A stretch of DNA of 64,000 bases from Pseudoduganella buxea (lineage in GTDB: Bacteria; Pseudomonadota; Gammaproteobacteria; Burkholderiales; Burkholderiaceae_D). Position 1 is the stretch's first letter. Each line of letters opens with the position of its first letter. The notes beneath the pieces are model-generated. The model was not told where the DNA came from, made no database searches, and saw only the letters and a list, made by a program, of their open reading frames with translations. Position numbers and translations under genes: made by a program. Where the stretch lies: the NCBI RefSeq assembly GCF_009720835.1, contig NZ_WNKZ01000016.1, positions 1 to 64,000 of the forward strand, read 5' to 3'. Below, piece after piece: positions 1 through 6,542 of this stretch.

Positions 1-2
1 TC

Positions 3-200
3 GATCCGCTCAAGCGCTTTGCTAACAAACTCGCGCCTTACTGGCGCGGCATCCTCGCGCGCGTGCGCTGGCCGCTGCACACCGGACAATTAGAAGGCAT
101 CAACAATCGCATCAAAGTCATGAAGCGAATGGCATACGGTTACCGTGACAGTGAATTCTTCTTCCTGAAGATCAAGGCTGCGTTTCACGGAAATCCGTGA
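3..200 (+). CDS. ISL3-family transposase, C-terminal fragment
   Basis: This is the last 65 codons of a DDE transposase of the IS204/IS1001/IS1096/IS1165 (ISL3) group, which cuts and joins the ends of its own element. The C-terminal block HTGQLEGINNRIKVMKRMAYG followed by YRDSEFFFLKI is very characteristic: in this family the glutamate of LEGINN is the last residue of the catalytic DDE triad. The frame is open to the window edge and ends at a TGA inside the terminal inverted repeat. Only a partial gene can be seen; whether the full copy is intact is unknown. Confidence 0.85.
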   Translation, partial: DPLKRFANKLAPYWRGILARVRWPLHTGQLEGINNRIKVMKRMAYGYRDSEFFFLKIKAAFHGNP

Positions 201-206
201 AGAACC
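184..206. repeat. Palindrome and terminal inverted repeat at the IS end
   Basis: Positions 184-191 and 194-201 form a perfect 8-bp dyad (TTCACGGA/TCCGTGAA) with a 2-base centre. It lies within the presumed IS terminus and overlaps the transposase stop codon. It may serve as transposase binding site or as a transcription stop. Confidence 0.6.
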
Positions 207-224
207 AAAAAATATTGCCGGTGC

Positions 225-254
225 TTGACCTTCCCATTTGGGAAGCTCTAGGCT
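225..254 (+). promoter_or_regulatory. CueR-type (MerR-family) copper-responsive promoter
   Basis: The -35 is TTGACC (225-230) and the -10 is TAGGCT (249-254), 18 bp apart; shifting the -10 by one base gives 19. Both are longer than the sigma70 optimum of 17. The spacer holds a 9-4-9 dyad (GACCTTCCC 227-235, GGGAAGCTC 240-248, 8 of 9 matching) that closely resembles the CueR operator of copA promoters. In such promoters the metal-bound MerR regulator untwists the overlong spacer and activates transcription. It points at the biosynthetic operon that begins at 333, so copper induction is the natural inference. No cueR gene is in the window. Confidence 0.8.
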
Positions 255-332
255 TGCCTGAAACACAAATGTAGTAAAGATATTAAGAAATGTAATAAAC
301 CCCACCGCACAACAACCTCAGGAGGCAGTTCA

Positions 333-401
333 ATGGTGTCCGTCACTTTTCGAATCGAGATTCTTCCAGCAACGCCAGCCGGCCAGGCGGGGTTCGCATG
401 A
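333..401 (+). CDS. 22-aa leader peptide ORF ahead of the fluopsin-type operon
   Basis: This short ORF is preceded by a near-perfect Shine-Dalgarno (AGGAGG 319-324) 8 bases before its ATG. It encodes a 22-residue peptide (MVSVTFRIEI then LPATPAGQAGFA). Its TGA overlaps the ATG of the next gene as ATGA (398-401), the arrangement expected for translational coupling. The operon's best ribosome site therefore belongs to this peptide and not to the first enzyme. It has no Cys, no signal peptide and no recognised family. It could be a coupling leader, a regulatory uORF or an annotation-invisible functional peptide. Expression is inferred from the SD only. Confidence 0.55.
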   Translation: MVSVTFRIEILPATPAGQAGFA

Positions 402-1405
402 ACCGGCTCCATGCCTACCGCGACGCCGGGCGTCCGCTCGCCGCTCCCGCCGAGGACGTGTCGACGCTGCTGGCCGCCGCGTTGCAGCCGGGTGCGCAGC
501 TGTCGCGCGTCACTTCCGCGCTCGAGGCAATACTGGCGCTGACCGAGCGGGGACTCGCGGGCGATGCGCCGGCGTATGCCCAATACCAGTCCTTGCTGCT
601 GACCTTGCACCTCCCGGGTGAAGCGCGTACGGAGGCGACCCGCCGCTGGATGGCCAGCCAGGTCTACTCGGTCGAAGACCGGTTCGCGCCGGCCCTGCCC
701 GACTACTCCCCGGTGAGCGTCGCGCTATTCCGGGAACGGGTCGATGCCGAGATCGCCGCGCGCAGCCGGGTAAGGCATCCGATGTCGCTCCATCTGTTCG
801 AGGGCACGCCGCCGCGCGAGGATGTCCGGTTCTTCCTGCAGCACCACTGGATCCGTTCGTACAATTTCTACAGCCTTCTGGCCGAGCTCGCCTTCCGCTT
901 CGAGGCCATCGAAGATGCATCGGTCTTCTATCGCAATTTGTACGGAGAAGCAGGCGCGGAAGATCCAAGCCGCTCGCATCCGGCCCTGCTGTCGCACCTG
1001 ATGACGTATTTCGACATTCCGCTGCGGATCGATTTCGCCGGCCTCCACCCGCTGGAGAAAGCGTACCTGAACAATCGCATTCGATGCGTGCGCCACCCCG
1101 ACGTGGCCTGGGGCCTGGCCCTGCTGTACGCCGTCGAATCGGTCAGTTGCGTCAACCACCGGCGCATCTACGAACTGTTGCAGCGCATGGACGTGCCGGC
1201 CGGGCCCAGCGAGTTCCACCGCCTGCACGGCACGCAGGACGAAATCGATACCGAGGAAATGTGGGCCTTGATCGCCAGGTTCGCGCCGGACGAATCGTTC
1301 CAGCGCCAGTTCATGCAGTCGCTGGCGCGCCACTTCGCCATCAACCACGCCTACTTCGACATGTTGTGGCAGCAAATGCCAGGGCAGTCGAGCCGCCAGG
1401 CCTGA
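398..1405 (+). CDS. flcE: Haem-oxygenase-like di-iron oxidase, fluopsin C pathway FlcE-like
   Basis: This 335-aa protein belongs to the haem-oxygenase-like di-iron oxidase (HDO) family. Likely iron ligands are E184 and H194 (in LYGEAGAEDPSRSHPALL), E247, H277 and D281. In P. aeruginosa two such iron enzymes act on a cysteine-derived substrate in fluopsin C synthesis, carrying out decarboxylation with N-hydroxylation and a methylene excision. The ATG overlaps the stop of the 22-codon leader, and an AGGCGGGG stretch lies just upstream. It is paralogous to the next gene, sharing RHPMS, YLNNR and PDVxWGLA blocks, but keeps one more canonical ligand. The symbol follows PA3519 by position (first of five) and is from memory; the division of labour between FlcE and FlcD cannot be read from sequence. 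Confidence 0.8.
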   Translation: MNRLHAYRDAGRPLAAPAEDVSTLLAAALQPGAQLSRVTSALEAILALTERGLAGDAPAYAQYQSLLLTLHLPGEARTEATRRWMASQVYSVEDRFAPALPDYSPVSVALFRERVDAEIAARSRVRHPMSLHLFEGTPPREDVRFFLQHHWIRSYNFYSLLAELAFRFEAIEDASVFYRNLYGEAGAEDPSRSHPALLSHLMTYFDIPLRIDFAGLHPLEKAYLNNRIRCVRHPDVAWGLALLYAVESVSCVNHRRIYELLQRMDVPAGPSEFHRLHGTQDEIDTEEMWALIARFAPDESFQRQFMQSLARHFAINHAYFDMLWQQMPGQSSRQA

Positions 1406-1445
1406 GCGCTGTTGCCCATATCCCGCAGACAAAGGAAAACACATC

Positions 1446-2432
1446 ATGGCACATCAAAATCATTCGCTGATTCAATTGCAGGAGCTGGAGTCGAAGGGTG
1501 CGCGCGTCGTCGCGCAGGCACTGGCGCCGGACGCCTCGCCCAGCCAGGTCGAGACCGCGGCGGCCATGCTGCGCGAGCTGACGGTGGCGGCCCACCAGGG
1601 CGACAGCGCGGCCATGGCCGAGTACCAGCAACTGCTGTACATCCTGTCGTTGAGCGACGACGTGGCAACGTCCGCCACCCGTCGCTGGCTGGCCAATGCC
1701 GTCTACCGCGTCGAGGAACGCTTCATTCCTTGCGCGGACGTGTCCACGCCCCTGTCGGAAGCAGCCTTCCAGGAACGCCTGGAGCGCGAGATCGCCGCCC
1801 ACTCCCGCGCCAGGCACCCGATGTCCCAGTATGTCTTCGCCGGGCTGGCGTCACCGGCGCAACTGCGGGTCTTCCTGCAGCACCAGTGGTTCCGCACGTT
1901 CCGCCTGTATCGGGACGCGGCCGATTTGCTGGTGAACCTGACCGACGTGGACGAAGCGGCGGCGCTGGCCCGCTATCTGTATGGCGAGCTGGGCGAGGAA
2001 GACGAAAAACGCTCGCACCCGCGCCTGCTGGCGAAGCTGCTGGGCGCCGTCGGGCTGGAAGGCGATTTCCAGGCCATCTCCACCATGCCTGAGGAGATCG
2101 CTTACCTGAACAACCGCGTACGCAGCTTCCGCAACCCCGACGTCGGCTGGGGCCTGGCGGTCTTCTATGTCACCGAACTGGTGGTGCCGGGCAACCACGA
2201 AAAACTCTATCACGCCCTGCTGCAGGCCGGCGTCAGCGAGGACGCGGCCGAGTACTACAAGATCCACATCAGCCTCGTACCGCCCCGGGCCAAGCGGGAA
2301 TGGCAGCTCATTGCACGCCGCATCGGGGACCGGGCGTTCCAGGAATCGTTCCTGACATCGCTGGCACGGCATTTCCATTTCGAAACGGCGTACTACGACG
2401 CCGTCTGGAAAAAAATGCAGGGCGTGAAGTGA
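1446..2432 (+). CDS. flcD: Haem-oxygenase-like di-iron oxidase, fluopsin C pathway FlcD-like
   Basis: This second, 328-aa HDO-family enzyme of the cluster lies 40 bp after the first and has a good SD (AAGGAAA) before its ATG. Candidate ligands are E181, H191, E244 and H274. The aspartate normally found four residues after the last histidine (H-x3-D) is absent; the segment reads KIHISLVPP. The iron site must therefore differ from its paralogue's, consistent with a different step of the pathway. The C-terminal LARHF and tyrosine-rich end are shared with the first enzyme, so the pair probably arose by duplication. The symbol follows operon order relative to PA3518; the reaction is inferred from the fluopsin C pathway. 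Confidence 0.77.
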   Translation: MAHQNHSLIQLQELESKGARVVAQALAPDASPSQVETAAAMLRELTVAAHQGDSAAMAEYQQLLYILSLSDDVATSATRRWLANAVYRVEERFIPCADVSTPLSEAAFQERLEREIAAHSRARHPMSQYVFAGLASPAQLRVFLQHQWFRTFRLYRDAADLLVNLTDVDEAAALARYLYGELGEEDEKRSHPRLLAKLLGAVGLEGDFQAISTMPEEIAYLNNRVRSFRNPDVGWGLAVFYVTELVVPGNHEKLYHALLQAGVSEDAAEYYKIHISLVPPRAKREWQLIARRIGDRAFQESFLTSLARHFHFETAYYDAVWKKMQGVK

Positions 2433-2459
2433 ACCCGACGCCAACCCGTGCCGACGACC

Positions 2460-3884
2460 ATGCCAAGCCATATCACTGAATCGCGTATCCATGGGGGCGC
2501 CTATGCCGCGCCCGACTTCGCAGCCGTGTTCTCCGATGCCAACCAGGTGCAGAAGTGGCTCGATGTCGAACGGGCGCTTGCGGCCACCCAGGCGGAAATG
2601 GGCATCATCCCCGACGAAGCGGCGCGCCAGATTGCCGGCGCGGCCAAGGTGGAACGGTTCGACCTGGACCGGCTGGGCCGGGAAAGCATGGAGACAGGAC
2701 ACATCCTGGTTCCCGCCATCCGCGCCCTGGCCGCTGCCTGTTCGAACGGGTGCGGCGAATACGTGCACTACGGCGTGACGACGCAGGACATCCTCGATAC
2801 CGGCCTCGTGCTGCAGATCAAGGAGGCCTGGCAGCTCGTCCTGGGCCGCCTGCAGTCGATCCGGCGGCACTTGAGCGCCCTGGCCGAGCGGCACAAGCAC
2901 ACGCCGATGGTGGCCCGCACCCACGGCCAGCAAGCCTTGCCCACGACGTTCGGCTACAAGGTCGCTGTCTGGATCGACGAGCTGGACCGGCACCTGGCGC
3001 GCTTCGACGAAGCCTACCCGAGGGTCATGGTGGGCAACCTGACGGGTGCCGTGGGAACCATGGCCTCGTTCGGCCCGCAGGGCTTCGACATCCAGCGCCG
3101 GACCCTGGCAAGGCTCGGCCTTGCGGCCCCCGCGACGAGCTGGCACAGCGCCCGCGACCGCATCCTCGAGGCGGCATGGCTGCTGGTGCAGGCCTCCGTC
3201 ACGCTGGGCCGGATCGCCAACGAAATCTATCACCTGCAGCGCACCGAAATCGACGAGGTGCGCGAAGCATCGCGGCCGGGCCAGGTCGGCAGCAGCACGA
3301 TGCCGCACAAGCAGAACCCGTCGACGGTGGACTTGATCAGTGCGCTGTCGCGCCTGGTCCGGGCCCAGATGGTCGCGCTCACCGACGCCGCCTTCCAGCT
3401 GCACGAGCGCGACGGCACGACGTGGCGCATCGAGTGGGCGGCCCTGCCGGAACTGTTCATCTACGCCGGCGCGCTGCTCACGCGCATGGACGAGGTGCTG
3501 GGCGCCGGACTGCAGGTGCAGGTCGAACGCATGCGCGCCAACCTGGACCTGTCGGGCGGCCTGGTCCTGTCGGAGCGGATCATGCTGGCGCTGGCCGCCA
3601 GGTTCGGCAAGCAGAGCGCGCATGAACTCGTGCACGAGATCTCGCTGGCGGCCCGCGAAAGCGGCACGGCCTTCCGTGACGCCCTGCTCCGGGACAAACG
3701 CCTGCAGGGCTGCTTCGCACCGCAGGAACTGGAAGCGCTGCTCGACCCCGCCACCTACGTCGGGCTGGCGGCGGAAATGGTCGATCTGGTCACGGGAAGG
3801 ACCGCACACGCCGTCCCGGCAGCGACGCCATCGATGAAACGCCATGTCAATCCGTCTCAGTTCGTGAAAGAAGGTATGCAATGA
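2460..3884 (+). CDS. flcC: Fumarase/aspartase-superfamily lyase, FlcC-like
   Basis: This ~474-aa lyase has the three superfamily blocks: HYGVTTQD, ARTHGQQALPTTFG (His acid/base region) and the signature loop GSSTMPHKQNP with the catalytic serine. It resembles adenylosuccinate lyase and carboxymuconate cycloisomerase, but the tandem arrangement with HDO enzymes points to the fluopsin pathway. There two lyases add or remove a fumarate unit on cysteine-derived sulfur or nitrogen. No strong SD is seen; an in-frame GTG at 2448 is an alternative start, and the ATG at 2460 fits the alignment with the next gene. The C-terminus overlaps the next ATG by 4 bp. Which lyase forms and which cleaves the succinyl adduct cannot be decided here. 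Confidence 0.78.
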   Translation: MPSHITESRIHGGAYAAPDFAAVFSDANQVQKWLDVERALAATQAEMGIIPDEAARQIAGAAKVERFDLDRLGRESMETGHILVPAIRALAAACSNGCGEYVHYGVTTQDILDTGLVLQIKEAWQLVLGRLQSIRRHLSALAERHKHTPMVARTHGQQALPTTFGYKVAVWIDELDRHLARFDEAYPRVMVGNLTGAVGTMASFGPQGFDIQRRTLARLGLAAPATSWHSARDRILEAAWLLVQASVTLGRIANEIYHLQRTEIDEVREASRPGQVGSSTMPHKQNPSTVDLISALSRLVRAQMVALTDAAFQLHERDGTTWRIEWAALPELFIYAGALLTRMDEVLGAGLQVQVERMRANLDLSGGLVLSERIMLALAARFGKQSAHELVHEISLAARESGTAFRDALLRDKRLQGCFAPQELEALLDPATYVGLAAEMVDLVTGRTAHAVPAATPSMKRHVNPSQFVKEGMQ

Positions 3885-5335
3885 ATTCGCAAACACTGGA
3901 CCTTGTCGTTCACTCCCTGTTCACCGCCCTGCCGGACCATGGCAGGCCGGACGCCGCCGGGGAGGAGGATTGCCTGCATGAGCATAGCCACATCCTGGAC
4001 TCGAAAATCCACGGCGGCGGCTATGCCGGCCCGGTTTCCCGCAAGATCTTCTGCACCCACTGTCGCCTGCAGCGATGGCTGGACGTGGAAGTCGCGCTCG
4101 CCATGGCGCAGGCCGACGTCCACCTCATTCCACGCTCGGCCGCGCTGGAAATCGCCCGCGCGGCAAGCCTGTCGAAGATCGACATGGGCCAGGTCGCCGC
4201 GGGCGTCGCCGCCACCGGCCACTCGCTGATGCCGCTGCTGAGCGCGCTGCAGGCGAACTGCAGCCCGAGCGCGCGCGAGTATGTCCACTACGGCGCCACC
4301 ACCCAGGATGTCCAGGATACGGCGCAATCGCTCGAGATGCGCGACGTGCTCGACGCGATGGATGAGGCACTCGACGCGCTGCTGCAGAAGCTGACGGTCC
4401 TGGCAGGCGCCCACCGCAACTCGCTGATGGTCGCGCGAACCCACTCCATCCCGGCGCTGCCCACCACGTTCGCGCTGAAGGTGGCCGGCTGGATCGACGA
4501 GCTGTTGCGGCACCGCGACCGGTTGCGGGAGGTGCGCCAGCGGGTGCTCGTCGCCCAGCTGTTCGGCGGCGTGGGCACGATGGCAGCCTTCGGCACCGGG
4601 GCCATGGCCTTGCTGAAGGGCTTCGCGCGCCGCCTGTCGCTTGAGGTGCCGCTGGCGGGCTGGCACGCGTCGCGCGACCGCGTCGCAGAATTCGTCAGCA
4701 CGCTGGCCATGACCACTGCTTCCCTGGCCCGCGTGGCGGACGAAATCCGCACCTTGAACCGGTGGGAAATCGGCGAAGTGGAGGTGGGCTGGACGGCGCA
4801 GCAGATCGGCAGCAGCACCATGCCCCACAAGCGCAATCCGGAAGGCTGCGAACAGGTCGTCGTGCTGGCCCGCCTGGCGAAGGCGCAGGTGGTGCTGGCG
4901 CTCGATGCGATGATCCTGGAACACGAACGCGACTACCGCGGCACGCGCCTGGAGTGGTGCGCGGTGGCCGACGTGTCCCACTACGCCTTGATGGCGCTGT
5001 CGCTGGTGACCGATACGATCGGCGGCCTGACCGTCAACGACGACAGGATGGAAGGCAACGCGCGCGCGTTCGCCGAGGCCATCTGCACGGAGGCGCTGAC
5101 GTTCGAGATGGCGAAAAAACTGGGCAAGAGCAGCGCGTACGAAATCATCTTTGAAATCAGCCAGGCTTGCCAGCGCGACCGGATCTCGATCCGCCAGGCG
5201 GTCGAATCCGATCCAAGGGTGAGCGCCGTGTTGGACCAGGCGACGCTGGCGCGCCTGTTCGAACCGAGGAGCCACCTCGGCATGTCCGAAAAGATCGTCG
5301 ACAACGTGCTGGCCAAGGCAGGCAGTCGTTATTGA
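3881..5335 (+). CDS. flcB: Fumarase/aspartase-superfamily lyase, FlcB-like
   Basis: This 484-aa second lyase is translationally coupled to the first through an ATGA overlap. It has complete superfamily motifs: HYGATTQDVQD, ARTHSIPALPTTFA and GSSTMPHKRNPEG. Compared with its neighbour it carries an extra ~35-residue N-terminal segment before the conserved SKIHGGGYAGP stretch; the neighbour has SRIHGGAYAAP at its very start. Both are diverged paralogues with intact active sites, so neither looks like a decayed copy. In the fluopsin C scheme one lyase joins cysteine to fumarate and another acts later. The symbol is by position relative to PA3516. A role in purine synthesis is unlikely because of the operon context. 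Confidence 0.78.
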   Translation: MNSQTLDLVVHSLFTALPDHGRPDAAGEEDCLHEHSHILDSKIHGGGYAGPVSRKIFCTHCRLQRWLDVEVALAMAQADVHLIPRSAALEIARAASLSKIDMGQVAAGVAATGHSLMPLLSALQANCSPSAREYVHYGATTQDVQDTAQSLEMRDVLDAMDEALDALLQKLTVLAGAHRNSLMVARTHSIPALPTTFALKVAGWIDELLRHRDRLREVRQRVLVAQLFGGVGTMAAFGTGAMALLKGFARRLSLEVPLAGWHASRDRVAEFVSTLAMTTASLARVADEIRTLNRWEIGEVEVGWTAQQIGSSTMPHKRNPEGCEQVVVLARLAKAQVVLALDAMILEHERDYRGTRLEWCAVADVSHYALMALSLVTDTIGGLTVNDDRMEGNARAFAEAICTEALTFEMAKKLGKSSAYEIIFEISQACQRDRISIRQAVESDPRVSAVLDQATLARLFEPRSHLGMSEKIVDNVLAKAGSRY

Positions 5336-5419
5336 CGAGAGTCAAAGCAAGAGCGCAAGCGCACCGCGCCGAGAGATCGGCCGCACCCCGCGGCCACACT
5401 GTACATCATGGAGAAGTGA

Positions 5420-6493
5420 ATGACAAAGATCGTCGAGACGGATAAGGTAAAAGTCCAGCAGTTTTCCGCACGCATCATGGAGGATTACGGCAATACACTG
5501 CGCGGGGCGATGCTGTATATCGGTGACCAGCTCGGCCTGTTCAAGGCGCTGGCCCACGGCGAGTGGGTCACGCTGGAAGAACTGGCCCAACAGACCGGCT
5601 ACAACGCGCGCTACCTGCGTGAATGGCTGGGCAGCATGGTGACCGGCACCTACGTGGCATACGACCGCGAGACGCGGCGGTACCGGATGCCTGCCGAATT
5701 CGTGCCGGTGCTGGCGGACGAGGATTCGCCCTACTTCGCCGGCGGCATCCTCCAGCTGAGCGTGCCCTTCGTCAGCATGGCGCCGAAGGTGATCGACGCT
5801 TTCCGTAATGGCGGCGGCTGCCCGGAAGAGGCCTTCCCGGTCGAGACGTGGGAAGGCATGGAGCGCATGACCATGCCCTGGTACAAGCACTACCTCGTCC
5901 AGCACTGGATTCCATCGCTCGATGGTGTCGAGGCGAAGCTCAAGGCGGGCGGCAGCATGCTCGATTTCGGCTGCGGCAGCGGCCTGGCGGCGATCATGGT
6001 GGCCAAGGCCTTTCCCGAAGCGCGCATCGTCGGCTGCGACTTCCACCTGCCCTCGATCGAACGGGCCCGGGCGAACGCCGAGGCCGCCGGTGTCGGCGAC
6101 CGGGTGCAGTTCGAAGTGAGCGATTCCGATGCGATCGCGGGCCAGAAGTTCGACTTCGTGACGACCTTCGTCGTGATCCACGACGCGACGGACCCCCAGC
6201 AGATGCTGAAGGACCTGCGCAGCGCCACGGCCGACGACGGCACCTACCTGATGGTGGAACTGAACCTGTCCGAGGAACTGCACGAGAACATGAACCTGTT
6301 CGGCCGGGTCATGTACCCGCAAAGCACCCTGTACTGCATGACGTGCTCGCTTTCGCACGGCGGTGCGGGCCTGGGTGCCTGCATGGGCGAAAGCCGCGCA
6401 AGGAAGATGGCCGAGGTCGCGGGCTTCAGCCGCTTCCGCAAGGTGCCGTCCGAATGGCCGCCGATGCCTGCGCTGTTCGAACTGAAGCCTTGA
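5420..6493 (+). CDS. flcA: Class I SAM-dependent methyltransferase, FlcA-like
   Basis: This 357-aa methyltransferase has an N-terminal winged-helix/dimerisation region (residues ~20-95, LEELAQQTGYNARYLREWL) of the Rv2258c type and a Rossmann domain with SAM motif I LDFGCGSGLA near residue 180. Fluopsin C contains N-methyl groups, so N-methylation of the hydroxylamine or thiohydroxamate precursor is the expected role. It is the last gene of the operon, 84 bp after the lyase, with an SD (GGAGAAG) before the ATG. A 9-bp stem-loop follows before the convergent copper ATPase gene. The symbol follows PA3515 by operon order. Confidence 0.77.
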   Translation: MTKIVETDKVKVQQFSARIMEDYGNTLRGAMLYIGDQLGLFKALAHGEWVTLEELAQQTGYNARYLREWLGSMVTGTYVAYDRETRRYRMPAEFVPVLADEDSPYFAGGILQLSVPFVSMAPKVIDAFRNGGGCPEEAFPVETWEGMERMTMPWYKHYLVQHWIPSLDGVEAKLKAGGSMLDFGCGSGLAAIMVAKAFPEARIVGCDFHLPSIERARANAEAAGVGDRVQFEVSDSDAIAGQKFDFVTTFVVIHDATDPQQMLKDLRSATADDGTYLMVELNLSEELHENMNLFGRVMYPQSTLYCMTCSLSHGGAGLGACMGESRARKMAEVAGFSRFRKVPSEWPPMPALFELKP

Positions 6494-6501
6494 AGCACGC
6501 T

Positions 6502-6533
6502 GCCCGGGATTGCAGCGGTACGCTATCCCGGGC
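6502..6533. terminator. Bidirectional stem-loop between flcA and copA
   Basis: A perfect 9-bp inverted repeat (GCCCGGGAT 6502-6510, ATCCCGGGC 6525-6533) with a 14-base loop fills the 49-bp gap between two convergent genes. There is no T-run, so it may be Rho-assisted or act on mRNA stability. Confidence 0.55.
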
Positions 6534-6542
6534 ATGAACCGG

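Larger units (their letters stand above)
1..206 (+). mobile_element. Right end of an ISL3-family insertion sequence (truncated by window edge)
   Basis: The element enters from the left edge. It holds the 3' end of an ISL3-type transposase gene, and its last ~22 bases (185-206), read inward, begin GGTTCTTCACGG. This resembles the GG-TCTTC start of ISL3 terminal inverted repeats, so I place the boundary at 206. The repeat overlaps the transposase stop codon. The other end and the 8-bp target duplication typical of the family lie outside the window, so insertion cannot be proved here. Confidence 0.7.

Noticed and set aside
333..401. The 22-codon ORF as a PqqA-like precursor peptide (haem-oxygenase-fold enzymes downstream recall PqqC)
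   Set aside because: The peptide has no Glu-x3-Tyr pair, no radical SAM gene is present, and the remaining genes match the fluopsin pathway and not PQQ synthesis.
2460..5335. The two lyases as purB/argH-type primary-metabolism enzymes
   Set aside because: They share the superfamily motifs, but two diverged copies side by side with di-iron oxidases under a copper promoter argue for secondary metabolism.
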